Of a DNA stretch of 64,000 nucleotides, positions 1 through 8,804 are shown piece by piece. The position numbers were made by a program, and so were the translations under genes. The notes under the pieces are model-generated. The model ran no database searches and had not been told where the DNA came from. It saw only the letters and a program-made list of their open reading frames with translations. Source of the DNA: an uncultured Opitutia bacterium (GTDB lineage: Bacteria > Verrucomicrobiota > Verrucomicrobiia > Opitutales > UBA953); assembly GCA_903850885.1 (NCBI GenBank), contig CAINMU010000010.1:1-64000 (forward strand). The letters are read 5' to 3'. Within the stretch, counting starts at the first letter, position 1; every line of letters starts with the position of its first letter.

Positions 1-2
1 GG

Positions 3-1169
3 ACGCACGCGCTTTGGACGCTTGAAGGTCTGGGCGCGCTGGAGGCCAAGACCGTAAAGGCTTTCCTAACCGACGCTTCTCCGCAGCTCCGTCAACAAGG
101 CCTTCGTGCCGGTGAGTCGCTGGCCCGGGCGGGTGATAAGTCTTTGATCGACGATTTCGCCAAACTCGGCGCGGACAAGGATGCGTCGGTGGTCTTGCAA
201 TCCATCATGACCGCCAAACTTCTTGGCTCGAATGATATCAAGGCTTGGGCCGATAGCTCGAAGTTCATTCAAAAGACCTTACTCATTACGACTTCTAAGG
301 GCGTGAAAGAACTCGGCGCCACTATCCTGACCGGTAACGAACAGACCGGTGGCAAAGAATACACCGGCGAAGAGAACAAGTTACTCATCAAGGGCCAGGC
401 CATCTTCCGGGAGCTTTGTTTCGCATGCCACGGTTATGATGGCAAAGGCATGGCCATCGACGGCCCTAAGCCTGGCATGACCATCGCTCCGCCTCTGAGT
501 AATTCCAAGACGGTTCGCGGACACCGCGACGGTATCGTCCGGGCAATGCTTAACGGTATGTCCGGTCCTATCGGCGGTAAGACCTATGACGCCCAGATGG
601 TACCCATGGCGATGAACGACGACGAATGGATCGCCGCCGTAGCTTCTTATGTGCGTAACTCTTTTGGCAACAAGGGAGCGGTCATTTTCCCCAAAGACGT
701 TGCTCGTATCCGCGAAGAAGTAATGGGGGTCACGACTCCCTGGACAAATGAAACCCTGCAAGCGGCCTTACCCAAGATGTTGCTCGGCGATAAGGCATGG
801 AAAGTTTCTGCCAGCGATGCAGCGGACACCGCATCTAAGGGCTGTGATGCTGATGCTAAATCGCGCTGGGAAACGATTGCTGACCAGAAAAAAGGGATGT
901 GGTATCAAGTTGAACTGCCTTCGGCGCAGACTGTGTCCGGAGTACGCCTGGATGCTTCTGGCCGCCCCAGTGCTTTCCCCAAAAACTTCAAGGTCGAAGG
1001 CTCTTTAGACGGTAAGAAATGGTTCACGCTCGGTACGAGTCACGGTTTATACTCGCTCTCCGAAGCCTATTTCGGAGCCAAACCCACTAAGTTCGTGAAA
1101 GTTACCGTCACCGATACGACCAAGAAGCAGCCTTGGGCGATTCAGGAAGTTCAATTGATCACTCAATAA
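3..1169 (+). CDS. PVC-type c-type cytochrome with C-terminal discoidin (F5/8C) domain, 5' truncated
   Basis: The reading frame is open from base 3, so the start lies outside the window; the ORF-track start at 144 is an internal TTG. The first residues (HALWTLEGLGAL) look like the HEAT-repeat tail of PVC membrane-bound dehydrogenase/cytochrome proteins. A c-type heme motif CFACHG lies near base 417, and Met residues (QMVPM) about 60 residues later could be the sixth ligand. The last ~125 residues resemble an F5/8 type C carbohydrate-binding domain (WYQVELPSAQTVSGVRLD). It is probably a periplasmic or surface electron-transfer protein acting on sugars or polysaccharides; the substrate cannot be read from this fragment. 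A hairpin terminator follows. Confidence 0.8.
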   Translation, partial: THALWTLEGLGALEAKTVKAFLTDASPQLRQQGLRAGESLARAGDKSLIDDFAKLGADKDASVVLQSIMTAKLLGSNDIKAWADSSKFIQKTLLITTSKGVKELGATILTGNEQTGGKEYTGEENKLLIKGQAIFRELCFACHGYDGKGMAIDGPKPGMTIAPPLSNSKTVRGHRDGIVRAMLNGMSGPIGGKTYDAQMVPMAMNDDEWIAAVASYVRNSFGNKGAVIFPKDVARIREEVMGVTTPWTNETLQAALPKMLLGDKAWKVSASDAADTASKGCDADAKSRWETIADQKKGMWYQVELPSAQTVSGVRLDASGRPSAFPKNFKVEGSLDGKKWFTLGTSHGLYSLSEAYFGAKPTKFVKVTVTDTTKKQPWAIQEVQLITQ

Positions 1170-1192
1170 GGTTAACCGCTGAGAATTATGAC

Positions 1193-1220
1193 ACAGGGCC
1201 GCCTGCCTGGGCGGCCCTGT
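1193..1220 (+). terminator. Hairpin terminator after the cytochrome gene
   Basis: A perfect 10-bp stem (CAGGGCCGCC / GGCGGCCCTG) closes a 6-nt loop about 25 bases after the cytochrome stop codon. The following bases (TCTATTTG) are only moderately T-rich, so termination may be partial. Confidence 0.7.
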
Positions 1221-1389
1221 CTATTTGCGAATAGTTGGAGGTGGCAGACGGCGGAAGTCTTCATTGTTGGGGCGACAAAACGGCCAGAGGATACCTTTAG
1301 GCCAAAATTAGAGTACACTGCACGATAGGGGTGTTTTTGATTGGAACCCGCCGGCATTTAAGGACTCTCATTCCCATACCCTTATCCCC

Positions 1390-2598
1390 ATGAAGCGACT
1401 CCTGTCCCTCCTGCTGGCTCTTGCCAGCTTTTCCATCCTCCAAGCCGCCGGCGATGCTCCTGGTCTCGTCAACGGTAACCCCCCTGATATCAAGACGCTT
1501 AAGACCGGCGACAAGGCGCCTGATTTCGAGCTCCTGGGAACCGATGGCAAGAAGCACAAGCTCGCCGAATACACCGGCGGCGAAGCGCTCGTCGTGCTGT
1601 TCACTTCCAACCATTGCCCGACCTCGCACAGTATCGAGCGTCGCCTCCAGAAGTTCTACGAAGAATACAAGGGAAAGGGTGTGAAGCTTCTTGCGATTAA
1701 CCCCAACCACCCGGACGGCCTCAGCAAAGATGAGCTCGGTTACGGTGAATTCGGAGACTCTTACGCCGAGATGAAGCCTTACTCTGAAAAGAACCATTGG
1801 ACCTTCGATTACCTCTACGATGGCGAAACCCAGAAGATCGCCCGCGAATACGGCTGCCTCGCCACGCCGCACGTCTTCGTTTTCGATAAGAACCTGAAAC
1901 TTTGCTACAAGGGCCGCTTCGACGACTCACGCTACTACGACGACGCCACGGTCAAATCGAAAGATTGTCAGAACGCCGTGGATGAAATTCTTGCCGGTAA
2001 GCCAGTTACCTTGGCTGAAACCAAGCCGATGGGCTGCTCCACCAAGTGGCGCGAAAAGAAGTTCCTGCATGACGCTAAGCACGATGCCTGGGCCAAGACC
2101 CCGGTGACCGTCGAACCGATTGACAAGGCCGGTATCGCCAACCTGCGAGCCAACACTTCCAATAAATACCGTATCATCAACGTCTGGGCCACCTGGTGCT
2201 CTCCGTGCGTGCAGGAGTTTCCTGATCTCGTAGAGATTTCGCGCAAGTTCGACATGCGCGACTTCGAGCTCGTGACCATCAGCATGGATAAGCCTGAAGA
2301 TAAGGCCAAAGCCGAAGCCTTCCTGTATAAGCAAGCTGCCGGGATGAGCAAGAAAGTGGAAACTTCCCTCAAGAAAGAAGGCCGAACGACTAACAGCTAT
2401 CTCTTTGCTGGTAGCGCCGATGATCTTGCCACAGCCCTTGATAAGGACATGCCTGGCCCGATCCCTCACACCATCGTTGTCGCTCCCGGCGGCGAGATTG
2501 TTTATCGGCACAACGGTATCATCAATCGTGACGATACGGCCAACGCCATCCTCGATAAGATGAATCGCTTCTACTCCCCGGGCGTAGGTAAAAAGTAG
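1390..2598 (+). CDS. Secreted double thioredoxin-fold (redoxin/TlpA-like) protein
   Basis: 402 aa with an N-terminal signal peptide (MKRLLSLLLALASF, cut near QAAG). Two thioredoxin-like domains follow. The first (about residues 36-180) is AhpC/redoxin-like, with GDKAPDFELLG and a peroxiredoxin-like NHCPTS; its CxxC has become CPTS, leaving one cysteine. The second (about 245-400) carries a complete WCSPC active site as in TlpA/ResA thiol-disulfide oxidoreductases. Such proteins handle cysteines or peroxides in the periplasm. The gene stands alone between two terminators. Domain identity is clear; the partner protein is unknown. Confidence 0.82.
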   Translation: MKRLLSLLLALASFSILQAAGDAPGLVNGNPPDIKTLKTGDKAPDFELLGTDGKKHKLAEYTGGEALVVLFTSNHCPTSHSIERRLQKFYEEYKGKGVKLLAINPNHPDGLSKDELGYGEFGDSYAEMKPYSEKNHWTFDYLYDGETQKIAREYGCLATPHVFVFDKNLKLCYKGRFDDSRYYDDATVKSKDCQNAVDEILAGKPVTLAETKPMGCSTKWREKKFLHDAKHDAWAKTPVTVEPIDKAGIANLRANTSNKYRIINVWATWCSPCVQEFPDLVEISRKFDMRDFELVTISMDKPEDKAKAEAFLYKQAAGMSKKVETSLKKEGRTTNSYLFAGSADDLATALDKDMPGPIPHTIVVAPGGEIVYRHNGIINRDDTANAILDKMNRFYSPGVGKK

Positions 2599-2616
2599 GC
2601 CTTTTATCCAAAGAAT

Positions 2617-2653
2617 AAAGCCCCGGACGCAGCGATGCGGACCGGGGCTTTTT
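2617..2653. terminator. Bidirectional rho-independent terminator
   Basis: AAAGCCCCGG and CCGGGGCTTT form a perfect stem around a 15-nt loop, followed by TTTTAT on the plus strand and preceded by an A-run that serves the minus strand. It sits between the convergent redoxin gene and the aspartic-protease-like gene. Confidence 0.85.
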
Positions 2654-2671
2654 ATGGGCCAGGGGCGAAGA

Positions 2672-3388
2672 CTACACCGCGAGCGCAAACGTCTGATCGA
2701 GCGGGTTGAGCCAGACCTTCACGCGCGGCATCCAGGATGGGCCGATGATCGCATCGATGTCGAGCGCACGGAGAAACGGACCCATCGGCACCGGTGAGAT
2801 GCCGCCGCCGAGCGCGTTCGGGGCTTCGCCAAAGTGTTCCATAAGGTCATGACCGGCGAGCGTGAAGGGGAGCGTATACGACTGCGGAATATCCAGGTCG
2901 CCAAACATCGGACTGAAATCCTTGAAGCCGGCTTGGGCCTTGATGCCGGCCACGAACTTCTGGTCGGTCACGTAGCCATACTGCGCTCCCGTATCCCAGA
3001 GCACGCGCGCCGGCTGGCCATTGATCGTCACGGGGAAGAGCGGGATGTCGGACATCGCTACGTGCTCGTACGACCGAGCTTTGAAGCCAGCGGGCATCTC
3101 ATCGCCCGAGACGAGCGTGCGATGGGCGACGTCGAAGAGCAGGGTGGTCTGGGCGAGGTGATCCATGCCAATCAGCGCGTCGACCTGGGCACCGATCTCA
3201 GCGGATAATTTATCGAAGGTGAACCCCATGTAGCCTCCCTTGTTCACGCCGTGGTTTTGGTTCTGCCAAGTCATTCGGCCCGTGACCGAGGAGCTGAAGG
3301 GGGCGCCGGTATCAATGAGGGCGCGACCTTCCGGGAGGTCGATGAACAGGTGGCGATTGAGGAGATACAGACGGTAGGTACAGACCAT
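2672..3388 (-). CDS. Retropepsin-like aspartic protease-fold protein with two DTGA motifs
   Basis: I take the start at the ATG at 3388 (238 aa), because the 24 extra residues of the track ORF look non-coding. Two similar halves are visible: ALIDTGAPFS (Asp26) followed by VDALIGMDHL, and VLWDTGAQYG (Asp132) followed by DAIIGPSW. Each half has the DTGA plus hydrophobic-hydrophobic-Gly pattern of a retropepsin lobe, so one chain could form the two-Asp active site that retropepsins normally make as dimers. No signal peptide is evident from this start. Substrate unknown; the protease call rests on motifs only. Confidence 0.65.
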   Translation of the reverse strand: MVCTYRLYLLNRHLFIDLPEGRALIDTGAPFSSSVTGRMTWQNQNHGVNKGGYMGFTFDKLSAEIGAQVDALIGMDHLAQTTLLFDVAHRTLVSGDEMPAGFKARSYEHVAMSDIPLFPVTINGQPARVLWDTGAQYGYVTDQKFVAGIKAQAGFKDFSPMFGDLDIPQSYTLPFTLAGHDLMEHFGEAPNALGGGISPVPMGPFLRALDIDAIIGPSWMPRVKVWLNPLDQTFALAV

Positions 3389-3476
3389 TGAGGAAATTTG
3401 CGTTTTACGGGGCACAGGAGGTATTACTGACAGTTGTAGGTGGTAACAGTTAGATGTCAAGCGGCAGAACGCCTGA

Positions 3477-3552
3477 AAAGGGAGACCGGAAACCGCATGA
3501 TTGGCGTGGGATCAATGACCCAAGCATCCATTCCGGTTTCCGGTCTCCCTTT
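3477..3552. repeat. 19-bp perfect inverted repeat with 38-nt spacer
   Basis: AAAGGGAGACCGGAAACCG at 3477-3495 is exactly complementary to 3534-3552. The spacer contains a further small TGGG/CCCA pairing. It lies upstream of the retropepsin-like gene and outside the simple terminator next to it. It could be a REP-like palindrome, a structured RNA or an operator; I saw no second copy in this window. Confidence 0.8.
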
Positions 3553-3578
3553 GAGCCCTTGTATCTGTCTGGGCATAA

Positions 3579-3604
3579 AGAAGCCCCGAAAGATCGGGGC
3601 TTCT
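3579..3604 (-). terminator. Terminator of the four-gene sugar operon
   Basis: A perfect 11-bp stem (AGAAGCCCCGA / TCGGGGCTTCT) with a 4-nt loop lies about 20 bases after the oxidoreductase stop codon. Read on the minus strand it ends in CTTCTTTATG, a modest T-tract. Confidence 0.82.
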
Positions 3605-3625
3605 GAATAGGCGCTGAAAGGCTGT

Positions 3626-4789
3626 TTAAGCCTTCTTCACCTTAACCCATTGCTTTGTCTTGGCGGACTCTAAAACAGCGTCACAGACGTACTGGGTGCC
3701 CAAGGCGTGGCGGAAGTCGGGATAGGCCTTGGGTGCCTTAGGATTATCGAGGCTCTTAAGGAACTCAGCCAGGGCATGGGTGAACGAATGCTCGTAACCG
3801 AGGCATAGCCCCGGGACCCACCAGTTACCCGAGTAGGGGTGATCGCCGTCGGAGGTGTGGATGCTGGCCCAGCCGCGACGATCGCCAGGAACGGCGTGGT
3901 CGAAGTAGTTCAGGCGGTTGAGATCATGGAGATCCCATTGCAGGGACTTGTTCTCGCCGTTGATCTCGAACGTGTAGAGCGCCTTGTGACCACGGGCGTA
4001 GCGAGTCGACTCGAACTGAGCGAGCGAACCGTTTTCGAAGCGGCAAAGAAAGATACAAGCATCATCGATGGTGACCGGGTGGACCTTGCCGGTAGCCGTG
4101 TGGACGCGCTCTTTGATGAACGTCTCGGTCATCGCGGAAACTTCGGTGATCTCACCATTGATCCAGCGGGCTGTATCAATGCAGTGAGCGAGCAAGTCGC
4201 CCGTTACACCCGAGCCAGCGGCAGCGGCATCCAGACGCCAGAGACCCGCGCCGCCCTGCGGCAGCTCGGTCGAGATCGTCCAATCCTGCAGGAAGTTCGC
4301 CCGGTAGTGGAAAATCCGGCCAAGTTCACCGGCCGCTACGATGTTTTTCGCGAGCGTGACGGCAGGAAGGAAACGGTAGTTATACCAAACGAGATTGGGG
4401 AGGCCGGACTTCTCGACTGCAGCGACCATCTGCTCGCCCTGGGCGCCGTTGAGGGCGAGGGGCTTTTCGCAAAGGATCATCTTACCGTTCTTGATACACT
4501 CGAGGGCGATTTCGGCGTGCGAGTCGTTAGGGGTGCAGATGTCGATGGCGTCGATGTCGGAACGCGTGACCATCTTGCGCCAGTCGGTTTCGTACGAGGC
4601 GTAGCCCCACTTCTCCGCGAAGTCCTTGACCTTGGCTTCGTCGCGGCCGCAGACGGCCTGGCGAACGACGTGATGACCAGCGGTGAGTTTGTCCTTCGGG
4701 AAGAAGTGACCAACCTGCGAGTAGGCGTTGGAGTGGGTACGGCCCATGAAACCGTAACCGATGAGACCGATGCGAATGGCTTTAGACAT
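3626..4789 (-). CDS. Gfo/Idh/MocA family NAD(P)-dependent oxidoreductase
   Basis: 387 aa. The N-terminus has the Rossmann motif [12 protein letters not shown] (residues 8-19) and the family signature CEKPLALN about 100 residues later, followed by the C-terminal substrate domain. The family oxidises or reduces sugar and inositol carbons using NAD(P). It is the last gene of a minus-strand operon with a TIM-barrel isomerase, a cupin and a mutarotase-like protein (30-base gap to the isomerase gene), which points to oxidation of a sugar or sugar derivative. No signal peptide is present, so it is cytoplasmic. Exact substrate unknown. Confidence 0.9.
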   Translation of the reverse strand: MSKAIRIGLIGYGFMGRTHSNAYSQVGHFFPKDKLTAGHHVVRQAVCGRDEAKVKDFAEKWGYASYETDWRKMVTRSDIDAIDICTPNDSHAEIALECIKNGKMILCEKPLALNGAQGEQMVAAVEKSGLPNLVWYNYRFLPAVTLAKNIVAAGELGRIFHYRANFLQDWTISTELPQGGAGLWRLDAAAAGSGVTGDLLAHCIDTARWINGEITEVSAMTETFIKERVHTATGKVHPVTIDDACIFLCRFENGSLAQFESTRYARGHKALYTFEINGENKSLQWDLHDLNRLNYFDHAVPGDRRGWASIHTSDGDHPYSGNWWVPGLCLGYEHSFTHALAEFLKSLDNPKAPKAYPDFRHALGTQYVCDAVLESAKTKQWVKVKKA

Positions 4790-4819
4790 GTGGCGAGGGG
4801 GTTGAATTAAGTGCAGGGT

Positions 4820-5821
4820 TTAGAGAGCCTTCTTTACCTTGACCATCGCGGAGAGAATCGTGTTCCAGGTCTTGGGGTTTTCGAGGGTGGCGTTCGGGAA
4901 CATACAGCCATCCCAACAGATGTGCTTCATGCCACGATCGGCGGCGCCTTGGAGCCAGATCTTGGAGGTGGCCGTGATGTCGAGCTTGCCCTTAGGGTCG
5001 TCGGCCTGGCAGTGGCGGCCGGTCTTGTCGTGCGAGCCTGTGCCGTGGACGGTGCCGTCGTTCTGGGCCACGTGGAAATCGATGGTCCAAGGGCGGAGTG
5101 CATCCGTCAGTTTGGCGTAGGCCTTGTCGAACTGTGCCTGAGTATACTTACCCTTAAGCAAGGCAGTCTTGGGTGAGTTGACGCCGAGCAGGTAGAGGTA
5201 GGTATGCGCGAGGTCGGCCTGGAAGCCGACGGTGCCGGGAAGGTCGACCGTCTCGAGGAGGTTCACCATGGATTTCCAGGAGTGCATCCCAGCCCAGCAG
5301 ACTTCGCCCTCGGCGGCGAGACGCTCGCCATGACCGGCGGCGACGATACCCGCTTCGCGGAAGGTCGCGGCAATCTGCTTAATAGCCGCCGCTTCATTCT
5401 TCACCGCGGCCTTGGTGCCAGTGGCGCTGTCGATGCGGATGACGCCATATTGGCGGACGCCATGTTCGTTCAGTAACTTGGCGATGCGGCAGGCCTTGCG
5501 GACGGCATCGATAAACTTACGGCGCTGCTCGACGGTACCCATGGCGCTGTCGCCGACCGTACCCGGCCAGACGGGGGCGACCAGGGAGCCGACGTTCAGA
5601 CCGCGCTTGGCGATCTTGTCCGCCATCTTCTTGAGGTTGTCCTCGGAGATATCGGGGTCGGTGTGCGAGTGGAACAGGAACAGGTCGACGCCGTCGAACT
5701 TGTGACCGTCGACCTTGGCGGCAGCGGTCAGGTCAAGCATGCGCTCGAGGGAGATCGGGGGGTGATCGGTGTTGGGCTCCTTGCCGACGAGGCCGGGCCA
5801 CATGGCGTTGTGCAGTTTCAT
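4820..5821 (-). CDS. Sugar phosphate isomerase/epimerase family TIM-barrel protein
   Basis: 333 aa and cytoplasmic. The sequence fits the xylose-isomerase-like AP endonuclease 2 superfamily: the N-terminal barrel strand region [12 protein letters not shown], then [23 protein letters not shown] and [15 protein letters not shown] supply candidate metal-binding Glu, Asp and His residues. Members isomerise or epimerise keto and aldo sugars, and some act as lyases or C-glycoside-cleaving enzymes. It lies between the oxidoreductase and the cupin genes with about 30-base gaps, so it is almost certainly co-transcribed with them. Which sugar it handles is not visible. Confidence 0.83.
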   Translation of the reverse strand: MKLHNAMWPGLVGKEPNTDHPPISLERMLDLTAAAKVDGHKFDGVDLFLFHSHTDPDISEDNLKKMADKIAKRGLNVGSLVAPVWPGTVGDSAMGTVEQRRKFIDAVRKACRIAKLLNEHGVRQYGVIRIDSATGTKAAVKNEAAAIKQIAATFREAGIVAAGHGERLAAEGEVCWAGMHSWKSMVNLLETVDLPGTVGFQADLAHTYLYLLGVNSPKTALLKGKYTQAQFDKAYAKLTDALRPWTIDFHVAQNDGTVHGTGSHDKTGRHCQADDPKGKLDITATSKIWLQGAADRGMKHICWDGCMFPNATLENPKTWNTILSAMVKVKKAL

Positions 5822-5851
5822 GACTTGGGGTATGGGGGTTAGGGGGAAGTT

Positions 5852-7126
5852 TTATTTCTTCTTATTCTTCTTATGAGCGCCCATCGCCGGGGCGTTGGGG
5901 TTCACTTCCGGTCCGAAGTAACGGAGACAAACCAGAGGCTCGGTGGTCGAGGTATTCTGGAATGTGATGCCGGCTTTCGCACCTTCGGCCGTACAGAAGA
6001 ATTCATCTTCCGTGAGCTCATTGAAGCGGATGAGCTTCGGGCTATTGAGAGGTTCGTCGTTAATGAAGCCCGTTCCCTGGACGCAGATGAGGCCGTAGGC
6101 GCCGTTGTCCTTGATGGTGCATTCGGCACCCGGGGCCACGGTGAGTTCCTTGGCCGTGAAGTATTGGAATTTGTCGACCTTGCCGTAGACGATCCACTTG
6201 TCTTCATAGCCATCGTCTTTCTCGGCAGTGACGGGTTCGAGGTAATGATTGTCTTTGAAATTAGGATCCACGTTCTTGTCCCAATCGAGCTGATCGACGA
6301 TGAAGTCGACGTCTTGGTGCTTAGACTTAGGCATATCCTTGACGAGCAAGGCCCAAGGTACTTCGCGACCTTCGACGAGGTTCTGATACATGCCAAAGAC
6401 GTCCGAACCCCACTGTGGCTCATAGGTGCAGAGCGAACCGGGGGCGTGGAGGATGCACGGATCAATCAACCAACCGGTGCCAGGTTGAAGCTTATAGGCC
6501 TTGGAAAGCTCGAGGATCTTGTTGTCGCCCTTGTTCCAGTTGGCGATGCACTCACGGACCTGTGCCTTGGTCGTACCGGGCTCGAAGCCCATGAACGTAT
6601 AGGGGAAATTATTGCCGACGTTGTTGTGCTGCGGTGGGAAGTAATAAGATTCGGGTTTACCTTCGAGCCCGAGTAACTTCGCCTGCTTGGCGTTCTGGTG
6701 CATGTGGTGCGGAATCGGACCCATGTTATCGAAGAACTTGGAGTAGACGGGCCACTTCTTATATTTCTTCCAGATCGGGGAGCCGATGAGTTCGGCACCG
6801 AGTTCGGCGACGGCTTGCTTGAGGGTGAAACGGACATTGTCGATGATGACGTACGAGAGACCTTCGTCCGCCGTCCGGTTATCGTTCGCCGCTTCGGTGG
6901 TGGATGCGAACCAGCGCTCGTCGATGCCGCCACGGTGGAGACCGAAAGCGTAGAGATCATCCGGGTGAAGCTTAAGGCGTTTGCCGGGTTGCAAGAAAGA
7001 GCGTGGCACCCAGCAAGGGGCGAGGCGAAGCAGGCCGCCCGTGTGGGCGAGTTCTTTGCGCACCATGGCGGCAACGCCCGTTTTCTTGGTGGTCAAATCT
7101 TGGGTAATCTTAGGAGCAGGAATCAT
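5852..7126 (-). CDS. Cupin protein, possibly phosphomannose-isomerase-like
   Basis: I choose the ATG at 7126 (MIPAPKITQD, 424 aa); the 43 residues before it in the track ORF look non-coding. A His-rich segment IPHHMHQN and later ILHAPGSLCTYEPQW resemble metal-binding strands of type I mannose-6-phosphate isomerase and related cupins. The C-terminal part (LTVAPGAECTIKDNGAYGLICVQGTG) is a second typical cupin segment. The C-terminus is basic (HKKNKKK). Its place in the sugar operon suggests a sugar isomerase or a sugar-binding role. The fold is likely; the reaction is inference. Confidence 0.7.
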   Translation of the reverse strand: MIPAPKITQDLTTKKTGVAAMVRKELAHTGGLLRLAPCWVPRSFLQPGKRLKLHPDDLYAFGLHRGGIDERWFASTTEAANDNRTADEGLSYVIIDNVRFTLKQAVAELGAELIGSPIWKKYKKWPVYSKFFDNMGPIPHHMHQNAKQAKLLGLEGKPESYYFPPQHNNVGNNFPYTFMGFEPGTTKAQVRECIANWNKGDNKILELSKAYKLQPGTGWLIDPCILHAPGSLCTYEPQWGSDVFGMYQNLVEGREVPWALLVKDMPKSKHQDVDFIVDQLDWDKNVDPNFKDNHYLEPVTAEKDDGYEDKWIVYGKVDKFQYFTAKELTVAPGAECTIKDNGAYGLICVQGTGFINDEPLNSPKLIRFNELTEDEFFCTAEGAKAGITFQNTSTTEPLVCLRYFGPEVNPNAPAMGAHKKNKKK

Positions 7127-7233
7127 GGTGTAATATGAAGAATGAAAAGAGTGGGAGAGGTGAAAGGTGTTGGCAGGGGAGGTTCGATTTAGGGGAGTCC
7201 AAGGGCGGGGGACAAGAATTGAGTGCCAAAGCC

Positions 7234-8337
7234 TTAGGACTTCAAAAACTGCCAATTAATCGGGACGGTTACCGAGACACCGTTTTCGCCCACAATCTTA
7301 ACGAAATCGCTCCCGACTGGGGTAATGGCTTGGACCTGTCCAAAACCCTGCGGCACGGACGCAGCGGCTTGGATGATGGGAAGCCTGACTTTTTCACCCG
7401 CAGAGAAAAGACGCGTGGTGGGAATGCCGAGGGCTTGCAGGCGATCTTCGCGACAGACATCGACACTGTCCGAGAAGTGGGAGCAAACTTCCTCCAGACC
7501 CAGACGGCCAAGATGACGGCCTTCCCAGGGGTGACCCGAACGCCCGCCGTTCGAAATCCAAAAAAGCGTCGCCGGGAAATCAGCGGCGTTCTTAAGCGAG
7601 AACCAGACGTAACCCGGGAACGTCACGGCAGTCCAAGCAAAAGGTTGCGCCACAGTGGCGGGCTCGTTCACGAGCATGATTAGGTCATCGAAACCTTTAC
7701 GGGCGGGATAGCGTGTGAGATCGGCGTTGGTGCCGTCTTTGCGGGGAACATTAGCGAGATTTTTGATCTCTGCTTTGGGCAAGAGCGCACCCGCTTCGCC
7801 ATTCGCAGCATTAGAGAATTCTCCCGGGTAGACCGAACCCCATTTAAACGCACTCGTGGCGATACGAGCGCCCCCCTCAGGGACGGAGGAAAAATCAAGC
7901 ACGGGGTGATTACCGTAATTCCATCTTCCGGTCAGGTGCTCTATGAGATGTTCGGAGTAGATAGCGTGATGTCCGTCGACGAGGGAAAGTGTCTTGGTCA
8001 CGAGGGCACCGCTGTCGCTGGCCTTTTGCGTCAAGCATAGCTGGCGGGCGGACTGGGTCTTTAATTCCCAAGGGGCGTTGGCCGGATCGCCGTGGGGAGG
8101 GCCGCTCGGTTGTCCGCCGAAAGGCAGGCAGAGGAAGTCGCCCCGTAAGTAACGTAGAAGATTAGGTAAACCCGCATCGGCCTGCATCGGCAGCCAAGGT
8201 GAAAGGGAGTAAGGGCGGGCCTCGATGGCACCGAGGTGGAAGGTGACCGGAGCCATATGGCCGGCGGTCTGAGTCACCGCACAGGTGATCTCGTTCGACT
8301 TCAAAACATAACTGGGCGCACCGTGGATGGTTTCCAT
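7234..8337 (-). CDS. Aldose 1-epimerase (galactose mutarotase)-like protein
   Basis: 367 aa with no signal peptide. The protein looks beta-rich and resembles the galactose-mutarotase superfamily in pattern (WELKTQSARQ, YSEHLIEHLTGRWNYGNHPVLD, FPGYVWFSLKN), but classical catalytic motifs are not clear enough to assign a substrate. As first gene of the operon ending at 3626, it may supply the correct anomer to the isomerase and oxidoreductase, or it may be a sugar-binding relative. The operon promoter must lie in the 117-base gap before the divergent glutaredoxin gene. Confidence 0.6.
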   Translation of the reverse strand: METIHGAPSYVLKSNEITCAVTQTAGHMAPVTFHLGAIEARPYSLSPWLPMQADAGLPNLLRYLRGDFLCLPFGGQPSGPPHGDPANAPWELKTQSARQLCLTQKASDSGALVTKTLSLVDGHHAIYSEHLIEHLTGRWNYGNHPVLDFSSVPEGGARIATSAFKWGSVYPGEFSNAANGEAGALLPKAEIKNLANVPRKDGTNADLTRYPARKGFDDLIMLVNEPATVAQPFAWTAVTFPGYVWFSLKNAADFPATLFWISNGGRSGHPWEGRHLGRLGLEEVCSHFSDSVDVCREDRLQALGIPTTRLFSAGEKVRLPIIQAAASVPQGFGQVQAITPVGSDFVKIVGENGVSVTVPINWQFLKS

Positions 8338-8454
8338 GAAAGGAGGGTAGGTTTTTACTGGCGGTGGAGTTTCGGCCTGTCAACGCCTCGGGTAGCCTCT
8401 GAGGTGGGTGTTGTCCTCTTGCCTTCACGGGTGCCGGGTGTTGTTATCTTTCTT

Positions 8455-8730
8455 ATGCCGCAACCGTTGCCGATTTTATACATTAAACCAGAATGCCCCT
8501 GGTGCGTCAAAGCCTTGGCTTATTTTGCGGAGCAAGGCATCGCGCTCGATGTCCGGGACGTGATTAAGAGTATGCACGACATGCGCCAAATGGTAGCCTT
8601 GACCGGCCAAGCCAAATGCCCGTCGTTCCGTTACGGAGATTTCATCGTCGCCGATTTTGCCGTCGAAGAATTCATCGCTAAGGCGACTAAGTTTCCGTCG
8701 GTGTGTAAGGATTTAGGTCTCAAGCTCTGA
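8455..8730 (+). CDS. Glutaredoxin family protein
   Basis: 91 aa from the ATG at 8455; the longer track ORF runs backwards through the divergent promoter region. ILYIKPECPWCVKALAYF contains the CPWC redox motif near residue 15, and the remainder fits the glutaredoxin fold, although the usual TVP turn reads KCPSF here. Family members reduce disulfides or glutathionylated proteins in the cytoplasm. It has no operon partner; the sulfatase begins 74 bases downstream after a structured region. Confidence 0.85.
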   Translation: MPQPLPILYIKPECPWCVKALAYFAEQGIALDVRDVIKSMHDMRQMVALTGQAKCPSFRYGDFIVADFAVEEFIAKATKFPSVCKDLGLKL

Positions 8731-8775
8731 AAGCTCTTCCGAGGAAATCCTCGGCTCACCCAAACCCGTAAAACT

Positions 8776-8804
8776 TACCCTTGTAAGGGTAGGGTCTTTA
8801 CCCT
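8776..8804 (+). promoter_or_regulatory. Alternative overlapping hairpins abutting the sulfatase start
   Basis: TACCCT (8776-8781), AGGGTA (8786-8791) and TACCCT (8799-8804) follow one another directly before ATG 8805. The middle element can pair with either flank, giving two mutually exclusive hairpins, one of which reaches the start codon. A further small stem (CCGAGG/CCTCGG, 8739-8754) lies just upstream. Seen in sequence; any regulatory role is inference. Confidence 0.35.

Noticed and set aside
1927-2688. 253-aa minus-strand ORF under the redoxin gene
   Set aside because: Shadow of a gene with two intact thioredoxin domains.
3839-4810. Long plus-strand ORF (323 aa) opposite the Gfo/Idh/MocA gene
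   Set aside because: It is the antisense shadow of a well-supported oxidoreductase gene; its translation shows no domain pattern.
5873-6676. 267-aa plus-strand ORF opposite the cupin gene
   Set aside because: Antisense to a gene in a clear operon and low in recognisable motifs.
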